This document shows, in pieces, positions 13,101 to 25,800 of a DNA stretch of 52,500 bases. The first letter of the stretch is position 1; each line of letters starts with the position of its first letter. The notes below the pieces were generated by a model. The model had not been told where the DNA came from. It did not search any database and was given only the letters and a program-made list of their open reading frames with translations. The stretch comes from Glandiceps talaboti (taxonomy: Eukaryota > Hemichordata > Enteropneusta > Spengelidae). The position numbers and the translations under genes were made by a program. Location of the stretch: contig NC_135559.1 of NCBI RefSeq assembly GCF_964340395.1, forward strand, positions 22,249,621 to 22,302,120, given 5' to 3'.

Positions 13101-15299
13101 ACATTCAGTAATAAGTGACTACTGTCCAACATTCAATAATAAGTGACTGCTGTCCAGCATTCAGTAAAAAGTGACTGCTGTCCAACATTCAGTAATAAGT
13201 GACTGCTGTCCATCATTCAATAATAAGTGACTGCTGTCCAGCATTCAGTAATAATGACTGCTGTCCAACATTTAATAATAAGTGACTGCTGTCCAGCATT
13301 CAGTAATAAGTGACTGCTGTCCAGCATTTAATAATAAGTGACTGCTGTCCAACATTTAATAATAAGTGACTGCTGTCCAACATTCAATAATAAGTGACTG
13401 CTGTCCAACATTTAATAATAAGTGACTGCTGTCCAACATTCAATAATAAGTGACAGCTGTCCAACATTCAATAATAAGTGACTGCTGTCCAACATTCAAT
13501 AATAAGTGACTGCTGTCCAACATTTAATAATAAGTGACTGCTGTCCAACATTCAATAATAAGTGACTGCTGTCCAATATTTAATAATAAGTGACTGCTGT
13601 CCAACATTCATTAATAAGTGACTGCTGTCCAACATTCATTAATAAGTGACTACTGTCCAACATTCAATAATAAGTGACTGCTGTCCAACATTCAATAATA
13701 AGTGACTGCTGTCCAGCATTCAATAATAAGTGACTGCTGTCCAGCATTCAATAATAAGTGACTGCTGTCCAGCATTCAATAATAAGTGACTACTGTCCAG
13801 CATTCAGTAATAAGTGACTGCTGTCCAGCATTCAGTAATAAGTGACTGTTGTCCAACATTCAGTAATAAGTGACTGCTGTCCAGCATTCAGTAATAAGTG
13901 ACTGCTGTCCAACATTTAATAATAAGTGACTGCTGTCCAACATTTAATAATAAGTGACTGCTGTCCAGCATGCAGTAATAAGTGACTGCTGTCCAACATT
14001 CAGTAATAAGTGACTGCTGTCCAGCATTCAATAATAAGTGACTGCTGTCCAGCATTCAATAATAAGTGACTGCTGTCCAACATTCAATAATAAGTGACTG
14101 CTGTCCAGCATTCAGTAATAAGTGACTGCTGTCCAGCATTCAATAATAAGTGACTGCTGTCCAGCATTCAATAATAAGTGACTGCTGTCCAACATTTAAT
14201 AATAAGTGACTGCTGTCCAGCATTCAATAATAAGTGACTGCTGTCCAGCATTCAATAATAAGTGACTGCTGTCCAGCATTCAGTAAAAAGTGACTGCTGT
14301 CCAGCATTCAATAATAAGTGACTGCTGTCCAACATTCAATAATAAGTGACTGCTGTCCAGCATTCAGTAATAAGTGACTGCTGTCCAGCATTCAATAATA
14401 AGTGACTGCTGTCCAGCATTCAATAATAAGTGACTGCTGTCCAACATTTAATAATAAGTGACTGCTGTCCAGCATTCAATAATAAGTGACTGCTGTCCAG
14501 CATTCAATAATAAGTGACTGCTGTCCAACATTCAGTAATAAGTGACTGCTGTCCAGCATTCAATAATAAGTGACTGCTGTCCAGCATTCAGTAATAAGTG
14601 ACTGCTGTCCAACATTTAATAATAAGTGACTGCTGTCCAGCATGCAGTAATAAGTGACTGCTGTCCAGCATGCAGTAATAAGTGACTGCTGTCCAGCATT
14701 TAATAATAAGTGACTGCTGTCCAGCATTCAATAATAAGTGACTGCTGTCCAACATTCAATAATAAGTGACTGCTGTCCAGCATTCAGTAATAAGTGACTG
14801 CTGTCCAACATTCAGTAATAAGTGACTGCTGTCCAGCATTTAATAATAAGTGACTGCTGTCCAGCATTCAATAATAAGTGACTGCTGTCCAACATTCAAT
14901 AATAAGTGACTGCTGTCCAGCATTCAGTAATAAGTGACTGCTGTCCAACATTCAGTAATAAGTGACTGCTGTCCAGCATTCAATAATAAGTGACTGCTGT
15001 CCAGCATTTAATAATAAGTGACTGCTGTCCAACATTCAGTAATAAGTGACTGCTGTCCAGCATTCAATAATAAGTGACTGCTGTCCAGCATTCAATAATA
15101 AGTGACTGCTGTCCAACATTCAGTAATAAGTGACTGCTGTCCAGCATTCAGTAATAAGTGACTGCTGTCCAGCATTCAGTAATAAGTGACTGCTGTCCAA
15201 CATTCAGTAATAAGTGACTGCTGTCCAACATTCAGTAATAAGTGACTGCTGTCCAACATTCAGTAATAAGTGACTGCTGTCCAACATTCAGTAATAAGT
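7152..15299. repeat. 28-bp minisatellite, 8.15 kb, about 290 units
   Basis: The unit core is AATAAGTGACTGCTGTCCA followed by ACATTCAAT. Counting the GTG anchor, 165 consecutive units from 7208 to 11828 keep exact 28-bp spacing. Two 1-bp deletions (AATAAGTG to AATAATG, near 11853 and 13252) are the only length changes I found before 15242. Variation is confined to a few columns: CAAC/CAGC, TTC/TTT, CAATAA/CAGTAA, TAATAAG/TAAAAAG and GACTGC/GACAGC. The GACAGC variant creates the palindrome GACAGCTGTC. Rare private variants cluster locally (GCATGCAG at 13970, 14640 and 14668). Both strands have frequent stops, so it has almost no open frame. Confidence 0.97.
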
Positions 15300-15693
15300 G
15301 GTCTTTTCTGTTCATACCATTAATTTTCATCTCATGTACAATCCAAAACCAAGTAGTATTTATGTTAAGTATATCAATAAGAGTTGTTGCCACATGCAAA
15401 TTAACTTTCTTAGAACATACTTGTAAGAGAACAGATCAATAGTTCAAGGTACGATAAATTAAATTGTTTTAGTTTTGGGTGGGGAGTTTTGAACCATTTT
15501 AGTTCTAATCTGACAAAAACAATGTTATTTTTAATGGAATCTGTTTTTTACTTCTAAATACAAACATTTCTAAAAACATGTCATTAAATCGAGAAATGGA
15601 AGAATTTTTGCAACAATAGTAAATAAATGGTACTAAATTACATGTTGTGAAGAAGGTCAAAATCCTGTCAACACCTTTTGAAAAGTCTTCTTA
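15300..15693. other. Unique intronic sequence
   Basis: AT-rich DNA between the 28-bp array and the AGGCC-terminus element. Nothing coding was recognised; the open frame at 15242-15442 begins inside the array. Confidence 0.4.
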
Positions 15694-15895
15694 TTAGGCC
15701 TAATAAAAAGAATTGTGTGGTTCTGGTTACGCTCAATTTTAGAATAGGTGGGGGTAGGTGGTTTTTTTTAATTTTATTTTATTATATATATTTTTTTCAT
15801 GTGTGAGTATCTAGTTCAGGTCTCCATGTTATTTATTTCATCCTATCAGATGTACAACCATTACAGATTGGAAGAACAGTTTTAGAGTGGCGTTT
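15694..15895 (+). mobile_element. AGGCC-terminus element, unamplified copy
   Basis: It starts TTAGGCCTAATAAAAAGAAT then TGTGTGGTTCTGGTTACG, and passes a TAGGTGGGGGTAGGTGG segment. It then contains TGTGAGTATCTAGTTCAGGT and ends near ACCATTACAGATTGGAAGAA. The last two segments match, on the opposite strand, the edge of the 45-bp array at 42535-42660 in the same order. This appears to be a copy of that element in which the 45-bp unit has not been amplified. The right terminus is not evident. Confidence 0.55.
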
Positions 15896-16120
15896 GTCAA
15901 TAAAAGACCCTGCATCAAATGGATTGTGCTGTCTGTAACAACTACTACAAAGTATCAATCGTGACCAATAATTTGAAGTTAGAAGCAGGTGGAGTTCTCA
16001 GTCCTTACTAAAGCAATTTATTATTTTATCCTACACTAAACTATTGATCTTGTCACCTTATGGATTCTAACGTACAACCGTATGAAAATGTTTGTTTGTT
16101 GAAAAATGCTGAAAACCTAC

Positions 16121-16280
16121 CTGGGCAAAGAAAGACAGGTAACCCTGTATACGTTATATTAGGTAGTAGATAAGGGCACCGTGCTGCTACTCTATGACAT
16201 GTATTAATACAAGGCTTTACTGCTTTACCACTTTCATAAAAACTAAATTCAGTTGCACAAATCCATTCCTTATAGGCAGT
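16121..16280 (-). CDS. NALF1: NALF/FAM155 homologue, internal cysteine-rich exon
   Basis: This 160-nt exon has a textbook acceptor (pyrimidine-rich tract ending TTTTTTACAG, then ACT) and donor (CCCAG|GTAGGT). It encodes 53 residues plus one base, starting in phase 0. The peptide contains Y-K-E-W-I-C near its start, then P-C-x-x-x-C, R-C-P-Y-L-L-P, and G-L-P-V-F-L-C at its end. Cysteines are at residues 8, 24, 28, 35 and 52, and N41-I-T is an N-glycosylation sequon. This order and spacing match, from memory, the cysteine-rich domain of NALF1/NALF2 (FAM155A/B), related to worm NLF-1. These proteins are membrane-associated, act in the ER and plasma membrane, and support folding, export and function of the NALCN cation-leak channel complex in excitable cells. 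The domain also resembles Frizzled-type CRDs, which is the main alternative. The open frame extends past both splice sites, but that extension is intron. Confidence 0.8.
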
Positions 16281-16410
16281 CTGTAAAAAAGAATATGGAA
16301 AAAACTGTATCAACAACACTGTGACATTGTAGTGTGCTGCAATTAATTGTATCATACAGTATTGTGCTGGGAAGTGTTAACATACAGTACATGTAGTTAG
16401 GATGTAACTT

Positions 16411-17115
16411 CTATATTTTCACAAGGTGGGATATAACATCTATGTTCACATGGTGGGATATAAAGTCTATTTTCACAATGTGGGATATAAAGTCTATTTT
16501 CACAAGGTGGGATACAAATTCTATGTTCAAAAGGTGGGATATAACATCTATGTTCACATAGTGGGATATAAAGTCTATTTTCACAAGGTGGGATACAAAG
16601 TCTATTTTCACGTGGTGGGATACAAAGTCTATTTTCACAATGTGGGATATAAAGTCTATGTTCACAAGGTGGGATACAAAGTCTATTTTCACATGGTGGG
16701 ATATAAAGTCTATTTTCACAAGGTGGGATATACATAATGTGTAAAGTCTATTTTCACAATGTGGGATATAAAGTCTATTTTCACAAGGTGGGATATAAAG
16801 TCTATTTTCACAAGGTGGGATATAAAGTCTAGTATTTTCACATGGTGGGATGCAAAGTCTATTTTCACATGGTGAGATACAAAGTCTATTTTTACATGGT
16901 GGGATACAAAGTCTATTTTTACATGGTGGGATATAATAAAGTCTATTTTCACAATGTGGGATATACTAAAGTCTATTTTCACAATGTGGGATGGATATAA
17001 AGTCTATTTTCACAAGGTGGGATATAACATCTATGTTCACAAGGTGGGATACAAAAGGTGGGATATAACATCTATGTTCAAAAGGTGGGACATGAAGTTC
17101 ATGAAGGTGAGGCAT
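16411..17115. repeat. 27-bp minisatellite (about 25 units)
   Basis: The core is GGTGGGATATAAAGTCTATT followed by TTCACAA. Units vary (ATAACATCTATGTTCACA; GATACAAAGTC; insertions of AATAA). Short open frames on both strands follow from the 27-bp period and are not genes. The array begins about 130 bp upstream (in gene sense) of the acceptor of the NALF internal exon. Confidence 0.93.
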
Positions 17116-18306
17116 AAAGTTTATGTTCACGCTCAAAATACCAACAAACTGATTATAATTGTACACATAACTTTACATGTTCTTGTTGACATTTGTTTGT
17201 CTTGCTGTCATATTATGGTGTATTCACTTTGTAAATAATTTACTTAACTCTAATTTGTTTCTGTGGAGTTTGAGTTTAAAGGGCCATGTTTCACTCCTAG
17301 GTCATCACATTAGTATTATCTTAATAAGGATTACATGGGGTCAGTCTTTTGTTTTGGACAAACTTTTTCTACTAGATATAAAATACTTATATTTCACACT
17401 TTTAGATTTGAATCCTATCCTACGTGTGGCGATAAAATCATTCTTAAAGGATTATCCAGACAGCAGCAAGTCCTAAAGCTGTCTATATCTTCATTATTGT
17501 GAATAACTGGCAGTCAATTATAGCTGAAGAATTCACTGAGTAGTTTGAAAGGCTATAACTTGTGAATAAAATAGAGATGAAATGGAGAGATGAAAAGAAC
17601 CATTGAATTGCACTGGTCCTGCTGGACCACTCATCATGCTACTATTGAGATATACAGCAATAAATTGATCTTGCACTGATGTACAATAAATCAATCTCTA
17701 AATGGCCACCAGCTTTTACTCTGTTTCTACCAATTCAAGTATTGAATCAGGAATGACATGTTAAACAAATAAAATTTGCCCTATGTATTAAGCACTAGAA
17801 ACCATTCACTTTTAACATTCAATATAGTTGTACTGACTGCGTTGTCAAAAGTTACTTGTATTCAGCATCCAGGTATGATAAATCTACATTTATATACAAC
17901 CAGTTTTGTGTATTTTTAAACTGACGTAGTGTCATTATTTTTGGTATTTCTTTACGTAGCATGATGCATGGACAACTTGAGCTGCTTTCATGACTTCAAG
18001 ATGAATGAAAGATGCAATTATGTGATTGCTCATACATTCTGAATGATTCATATTGTCAAATACATGTAATGTAAAGGATGCAGAAATTTTCAAAAAAATA
18101 CACACAACATAAGTTATGTATTAGCATATTCCTCTGGGAATTATTATGAATTCAAATGAATGTGTATCGACATGCCAAACTTGCACAAATCTATCAAAAG
18201 CATTGTTTGCTTGTTTCTGTGTTAACAAATTAATATGCTAAAAATAGAAGTGACATTATACAAAACTGTATGTAGGAAGACAGGTAACAAATGAAGACTT
18301 TCTAAA
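17116..18306. other. Unique intronic sequence
   Basis: AT-rich, stop-dense DNA. The open frame at 17177-17476 is leucine/isoleucine-rich with no recognised domain, and I saw no splice-site pair around it. Confidence 0.4.
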
Positions 18307-18418
18307 TCCATTGCCATCATACATGTATGTACCAGTATCAAAGGTTTCAACAACAAACAATATCCATTGCCATCATACATGTATGTACCAGTATCAAAGG
18401 TTTCAACAACAAACAATA
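18307..18418. repeat. Perfect 56-bp tandem duplication
   Basis: The segment 18307-18362 (starting TCCATTGCCATCATACATGT) is repeated without change at 18363-18418. No mismatch means a recent duplication or strong homogenisation. Confidence 0.95.
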
Positions 18419-18573
18419 TCCATTAGGCATACATACTCTTCTAGTAAATTCATGTTATATGACAAAAAACAGAACCATGATTTTAAAAATACAAAGATGT
18501 ACATATACACTGTACACCATACAGCAGTGGATATCAAATATAACAATCAACTCCCATCCCAACACCCCATTCC

Positions 18574-18616
18574 TCCCCCCCCCCCCTTCCCTTCCCTTCC
18601 CTTCCCCACTTCCAAC
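18574..18616. repeat. C-rich homopolymer and CTTCC microsatellite
   Basis: A run of C (about 13) is followed by TTCCC repeats. The length of such a run is error-prone in sequencing. Confidence 0.85.
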
Positions 18617-18749
18617 CCCCATGATGGGATTTTAAAGCGTAACAATAGTTTGCATTGGATTGGTGGATTCAATCAAACCTGGAAATCTCTGAGTTTTTAC
18701 ATTATTTAATGGCAACAGAATATTCACAAAAACAGTTTCTGATCACAAA

Positions 18750-18792
18750 TCTGTAACACCTAGTCCATTGATTGGTTGTTGAGATATAGTGG

Positions 18793-18829
<37 letters not shown>

Positions 18830-18935
18830 CACACACACACAGACACACAGACAGACACACAGACAGCGACAGACATGTGTACCAAATTTCATTCTGATTA
18901 GCCCATTGTGGGTACTGACAAACAGACATGATCAG
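18750..18935. mobile_element. Dispersed-element fragment around a (CAGA)n/(CA)n tract
   Basis: The microsatellite at 18794-18877 is flanked by GATTGGTTGTTGAGATATAG and ACCAAATTTCATTCTGATTA. That arrangement is typical of short interspersed elements in marine invertebrates with an internal CA/CAGA tract. The tract at 48096-48116 lies in a comparable position in the element at 46826-48340. Family assignment is uncertain. Confidence 0.4.
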
Positions 18936-19199
18936 TCTCTAGTAGTAGTACCTCTACTTATATGAGAGTAACAAGTTCATTTTGTACGTTGAATTTATTA
19001 TTTTGGATAATAAAGTGTATCTGTCTGTCAGGCTGAGTGTCAAGCAGGGAGACTTACTATATTTTCACTTGCCTGAAGGCAAACTGTGTGTGTGTCACAG
19101 ATGTCATGTTATAAGAATTATCATTGAGGCCTGTCAACTTGTGTTGACGTGAAAGGTAAATGTACAATAGATATATAGTGACATAAATGTAGTTGTCAG
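18936..19199. other. Unique intronic sequence
   Basis: No coding or repeat structure was recognised. Confidence 0.35.
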
Positions 19200-19850
19200 T
19201 TTACTATTACTAACATATAACAAGCCATCGTACATGACATACCCCAATGTTTGGGAGCTATTGATTCCTATTTGGAGTCCAAATGGCTCTAGACATGAAA
19301 AAATGGCTGCCTAGCAGTCCTGTTGGATCATATCATGACACAAGTTGATATACATATATACATCATAGTACATTGTCTTTAAATAAAGATTTAATGGAAA
19401 TTGTTCATGCATGTCTGTTTAATGGTCCCAAACTTGGAAAAATCATAACAAAATGTTCAAAGGCATGTCTGCATAATGGCTTTGAACATGAAAAATTCGC
19501 AAAAAAATGGCCGCCTAGTGGCTATATTGGATTTTATAATAAAACAAATTGACATGTGTATGCCATAGTGTGTTGTCCTTGTACCAAGTTTGATAGAAAT
19601 CGATCCAGTCATGTCCAACTAATGGTTCTGGACATGAAAAAATTGTGGCCATATTGGATCATATCATGACATAAATTCACATGCATATGTATGTAATAGA
19701 ACATTGTCATTATACCAACTTTGAATGAGATCTGTTCAGGCATGTCTGCTTAATGGCTTTGAACATGACAAATTCGTAACCAACAAAATGTCCGTCTGAT
19801 GGCCATATTGAATTGTATCACAAAATAAATTGACATGCATATATACTCTC
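19200..19850. repeat. Degenerate long-period repeat (about 4 copies, 125-205 bp apart)
   Basis: Each copy carries a GACATGAAAAA phrase, then ATGGCCGCCTAGTGG (or decayed), ATATTGGATCATATCATGA, a TGACATGCATATGTATG phrase, CATTGTCATTATACCAA, and CATGTCTGCTTAATGG. Copies sit near 19284, 19482, 19630 and 19758. The last runs directly into the 30-bp array. It is probably a dispersed element with internal repeats. Confidence 0.6.
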
Positions 19851-22800
19851 TATGCTATTGTTATTATCTATTACACTGTCTACAATAGTATTATTATCTA
19901 TTACACTCTGTACAATATTGTTATTATCTATTACACTGTCTACGATATTGTTATTATCTATTACACTATCTACAATATTGTTATTATCTATTACACTGTC
20001 TACAATATTGTTATTATCTATTACACTGTCTACGATATTGTTATTATCTATTACACTGTCTGCAATATTGTTATTATCTATTACACTGTCTACAATATTG
20101 TTATTATCTATTACACTGTCTATGATATTGTTATTATCTATTACACTGTCTACAATATTGTTATTATCTATTACACTGTCTACGATATTGTTATTATCTA
20201 TTACACTGTCTACAATATTGTTATTATCTATTACACTGTGTATGATATTGTTATTGTCTATTACACTGTCTACAATATTGTTATTGTCTATTACACTGTC
20301 TACAATATTGTTATTATCTATTACACTATCTACGATATTATTATTATCTATTACACTGTCTACAATATTGTTATTATCTATTACACTGTCTACAATATTG
20401 TTATTATCTATTACACTGTCTACAATATTGCTATTGTCTATTACACTGTCTACAATATTGTTATTATCTATTACACTGTCTACAATATTGTTATTATCTA
20501 TTACACTGTCTACAATATTGTTATTATCTATTACACTGTCTACGATATTGTTATTATCTATTACACTATCTACAATATTGTTATTGTCTATTACACTGTC
20601 TACAATGTTGTTATTGTCTATTACACTGTCTACGATATTGTTATTATCTATTACACTCTGTACAATATTGTTATTATCTATTAAACTGTCTACAATATTG
20701 ATATTGTCTATTACACTGTCTACGATATTGTTATTATCTATTACACTCTGTACAATATTGTTATTATCTATTACACTGTCTACAATATTGTTATTATCTA
20801 TTAAACTGTCTACAATATTGTTATTGTCTATTACACTGTCTACGATATTGTTATTATCTATTACACTGTCTACGATATTGTTATTATCTATTACACTCTG
20901 TACAATATTGTTATTATCTATTAAACTGTCTACAATATTGTTATTGTCTATTACACTGTCTACGATATTGTTATTATCTATTACACTGTCTACAATATTG
21001 TTATTATCTATTACACTGTCTACAATATTGTTATTGTCTATTACACTGTCTACAATATTATTATAATCTATTACACTGTCTATGATATTGTTATTATCTA
21101 TTACACTGTCTACGATATTGTTATCATCTATTACACTGTCTACAATATTGTTATTATCTATTACACTGTCTACAATATTGTTATCATCTATTACACTGTC
21201 TACGATATTGTTATTATCTATTACACTGTCTGCAATATTGTTATTGTCTATTACACTATCTACAATATTGTTATTATCTATTACACTGTCTACGATATTG
21301 TTATTATCTATTACACTGTGTATGATATTGTTATTGTCTATTACAGTCTACAATATTGTTATTGTCTATTACACTGTCTACAATATTATTATTGTCTATT
21401 ACACTGTCTCTGATATTGTTATTATCTATTACACTGTCTACAATATTGTTATTGTCTATTACACTGTGTACAATATTGTTATTATCTATTACACTGTCTA
21501 CAATATTATTATTGTCTATTACACTGTCTACAATATTATTATTGTCTATTACACTGTCTCTGATATTGTTATTATCTATTACACTTTCTACAATATTGTT
21601 ATTATCTATTACACTTTCTACAATATTGTTATTATCTATTACACTGTCTACGATATTGTTATTGTCTATTACACTGTCTACAATATTGTTATTATCTATT
21701 ACACTGTCTACAACATTATTATTATCCATTACACTGTCTACAATATTGTTATTGTCTATTACACTGTCTACAATATTGTTATTGTCTATTACACTGTCTA
21801 CAATATTGTTATTATCTATTACACTGTCTACAACATTATTATTATCCATTACACTGTCTACAATATTGTTATTGTCTATTACACTGTCTACAATATTGTT
21901 ATTGTCTATTACACTGTCTACAATATTGTTATTTCTATTACACTGTCTACAATATTGTTATTATATATTACACTGTCTACAATATTGTTATTATCTATTA
22001 CACTGTCTATGATATTGTTATTGTCTATAACACTGTCTACAATATTGCTATTGTCTATTACACTGTCTATGAGATTGTTATTGTCTATTACACTGTCTAC
22101 AATATTGTTATTGTCTATTACACTGTTTGATATTGTTATTATCTATTACACTGTCTACAATATTGTTATTATCTATTACACTGTCTACGATATTGTTATT
22201 GTCTATAACACTGTCTACAATATTGCTATTGTCTATTACACTGTCTATGAGATTGTTATTGTCTATTACACTGTCTACAATATTGTTATTGTCTATTACA
22301 CTGTTTGATATTGTTATTGTCTATAACACTGTCTACAATATTGCTATTATCTATTACACTGTCTATGATATTGTTATTATCTATTACACTGTCTACAATA
22401 TTGTTATTATCTATTACACTGTCTACAATATTGTTATTATCTATTACACTGTCTACAATATTGTTATTATCTATTACACTGTCTACAATATTGTTATTGT
22501 CTATTACACTGTCTACGATATTGTTATTATCTATTACACTGTCTACAATATTGTTATTGTCTATTACACTGTCTACAATATTGTTATTATCTATTACACT
22601 CTGTACAATATTGTTATTATCTATTACACTGTCTACAATATTGTTATTATCTATTACACTCTGTACAATATTGTTATTGTCTATTACACTGTCTACAATA
22701 TTGTTATTGTCTATTACACTGTCTACAATATTGTTATTGTCTATTACACTGTCTACAATATTGTTATTGTCTATTACACTGTCTACAATATTGTTATTGT

Positions 22801-25800
22801 CTATTACACTGTCTACAATATTGCTATTGTCTATTACACTGTCTATGAGATTGTTATTGTCTATTACACTGTCTACAATATTGTTATTGTCTATTACACT
22901 GTTTGATATTGTTATTGTCTATTACACTGTCTACAATATTGTTATTATCTATTACACTGTCTACAATATTGTTATTATCTATTACACTGTCTACAATATT
23001 GTTATTATCTATTACACTGTCTACAATATTGTTATCATCTATTACACTGTCTACAATATTGTTATTATCTATTACACTGTCTACAATATTGTTATTATCT
23101 ATTACACTGTCTACAATATTGTTATTATCTATTACACTGTCTACAATATTGTTATTATCTATTACACTGTCTACAATATTGTTATTATCTATTACACTGT
23201 CTACAATATTGTTATCATCTATTACACTGTCTACAATATTGTTATTATCTATTACACTGTCTACAATATTATTATTATCTATTACACTGTCTACAATATT
23301 GTTATTATCTATTACACTGTCTACAATATTGTTATTGTCTATTACACTCTATGATATTGTTATTGTCTATTACTCTGTCTACAATATTGTTATTATCTAT
23401 TACACTGTCTACAATATTGTTATTATCTATTACACTGTCTACAATATTGTTATTGTCTATTACACTGTCTACAATATTGTTATTATCTATTACACTCTGT
23501 ACAATATTGTTATTATCTATTACACTGTCTACAATATTGTTATTATCTATTACACTGTCTATGATATTGTTATTATCTATTACACTCTGTACAATATTGT
23601 TATTATCTATTACACTGTCTACAATATTGTTATTGTCTATTACACTCTGTACAATATTGTTATTATCTATTACACTGTCTACAATATTGTTATTATCTAT
23701 TACACTGTCTACAATATTGTTATTGTCTATTAGTCTATGATATTGTTATTGTCTATTAAACTGTCTACAATATTGTTATCATCTATTACACTGTCTACAA
23801 TATTGTTATTATCTATTACACTGTCTACGATATTGTTATTATCTATTACACTGTCTACAATATTGTTATTGTCTATTAAACTGTCTACAATATTATTATT
23901 GTCTATTACACTGTCTACAATGTTGTTATTGTCTATTACACTCTGTACAATATTGTTATTATCTATTACACTGTCTATGATATTGTTATTATCTATTACA
24001 CTGTCTACAATATTGTTATTGTCTATTACACTGTCTATGATATTGTTATTATCTATTACACTGTCTACAATATTGTTATTGTCTATTACACTGTCTACAA
24101 TATTGTTATTGTCTATTAAACTGTCTACAATATTGTTATCATCTATTACACTGTCTACGATATTGTTATTATCTATTACACTGTCTACAATATTGTTATT
24201 GTCTATTACACTGTCTACGATATTGTTATTATCTATTACACTCTGTACAATATTGTTATTATCTATTAAACTGTCTACAATATTGTTATTGTCTATTACA
24301 CTGTCTACAATGTTGTTATTGTCTATTACACTCTGTACAATATTGTTATCATCTATTACACTGTCTACGATATTGTTATTATCTATTACACTGTCTACAA
24401 TATTGTTATTGTCTATTACACTGTCTACAATATTGTTATTGTCTATTAAACTGTCTACAATATTGTTATCATCTATTACACTGTCTACGATATTGTTATT
24501 ATATATTACACTGTCTACAATATTGTTATTGTCTATTACACTGTCTACAATGTTGTTATTGTCTATTACACTCTGTACAATATTGTTATTATCTATTACA
24601 CTGTCTACAATGTTGTTATTGTCTATTACACTCTGTACAATATTGTTATTATCTATTACACTGTCTATGATATTGTTATTATCCATTACACTGTCTACAA
24701 TATTGTTATTATCTATTACACTGTCTACAATATTGTTATTATCTATTACACTGTCTACAATATTGTTATTATCTATTACACTGTCTATGATATTGTTATT
24801 ATCCATTACACTGTCTACAATATTGTTATTATCTATTACACTGTCTATGATATTGTTATTGTCTATTAAACTGTCTACAATATTGTTATTGTCTATTACA
24901 GTCTACAATATTGTTATTATCTATTACACTGTCTACAATATTGTTATTGTCTATTACACTGTCTATGATATTGTTATTGTCTATTACACTGTCTACAATA
25001 TTGTTATTGTCTATTACACTGTCTACAATATTGTTATTGTCTATTAAACTGTCTACAATATTGTTATCATCTATTACACTGTCTACAATATTGTTATTAT
25101 CTATTACACTGTCTACAATATTGTTATTGTCTATTAAACTGTCTACAATATTGTTATTGTCTATTACACTGTCTACAATGTTGTTATTGTCTATTACACT
25201 CTGTACAATATTGTTATTATCTATTACACTGTCTATGATATTGTTATTATCTATTACACTGTCTACAATATTGTTATTGTCTATTACACTGTCTATGATA
25301 TTGTTATTGTCTATTACACTGTCTACAATATTGTTATTGTCTATTACACTGTCTACAATATTGTTATTGTCTATTACACTGTCTACAATATTGTTATTAT
25401 CTATAACACTGTCTACAATATTGATATTGTCTATTACACTGTCTATGATATTGTTATTGTCTATTACACTGTCTACAATATTGTTATTATCTATTACACT
25501 GTCTACAATATTGTTATTATCTATTACACTGTCTACAATATTGTTATCATCTATTACACTGTCTACAATATTGTTATTATCTATTACACTGTCTACAATA
25601 TTGTTATTATCTATAACACTGTCTACAATATTGATATTGTCTATTACACTGTCTATGATATTGTTATTGTCTATTACACTGTCTACAATATTGTTATTAT
25701 CTATTACACTGTCTACAATATTGTTATTATCTATTACACTGTCTACAATATTGTTATCATCTATTACACTGTCTACAATATTGTTATTATCTATTACACT

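Larger units (their letters stand above)
4273..16120 (-). other. NALF intron (11.8 kb) between the internal and terminal exons
   Basis: Bounded by GTAGGT at the 16120 end and CTTTAG at the 4273 end on the minus strand, phase 1. It holds a nested pair of Helitron-like elements with a 33-bp array (4375-6970), the 8.15-kb 28-bp array, and one copy of the AGGCC-terminus element (15694-15890). No further exon with family motifs was seen in it. Confidence 0.65.

Noticed and set aside
7152-15299. CRISPR array
   Set aside because: There are no unique spacers; the repeats are directly adjacent 28-bp units with scattered substitutions, in a eukaryotic intron without cas genes. The same holds for the other arrays.
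16397-17166. Several frames of 66-112 codons rich in Y/I/P/C or V/G/Y
   Set aside because: They are 27-bp array products, nine residues per unit, open on both strands.
18702-18929. Cys/Ser/Val-rich minus-strand frame (C-L-S-V repeats)
   Set aside because: It is a translation of the (CAGA)n/(CA)n microsatellite.
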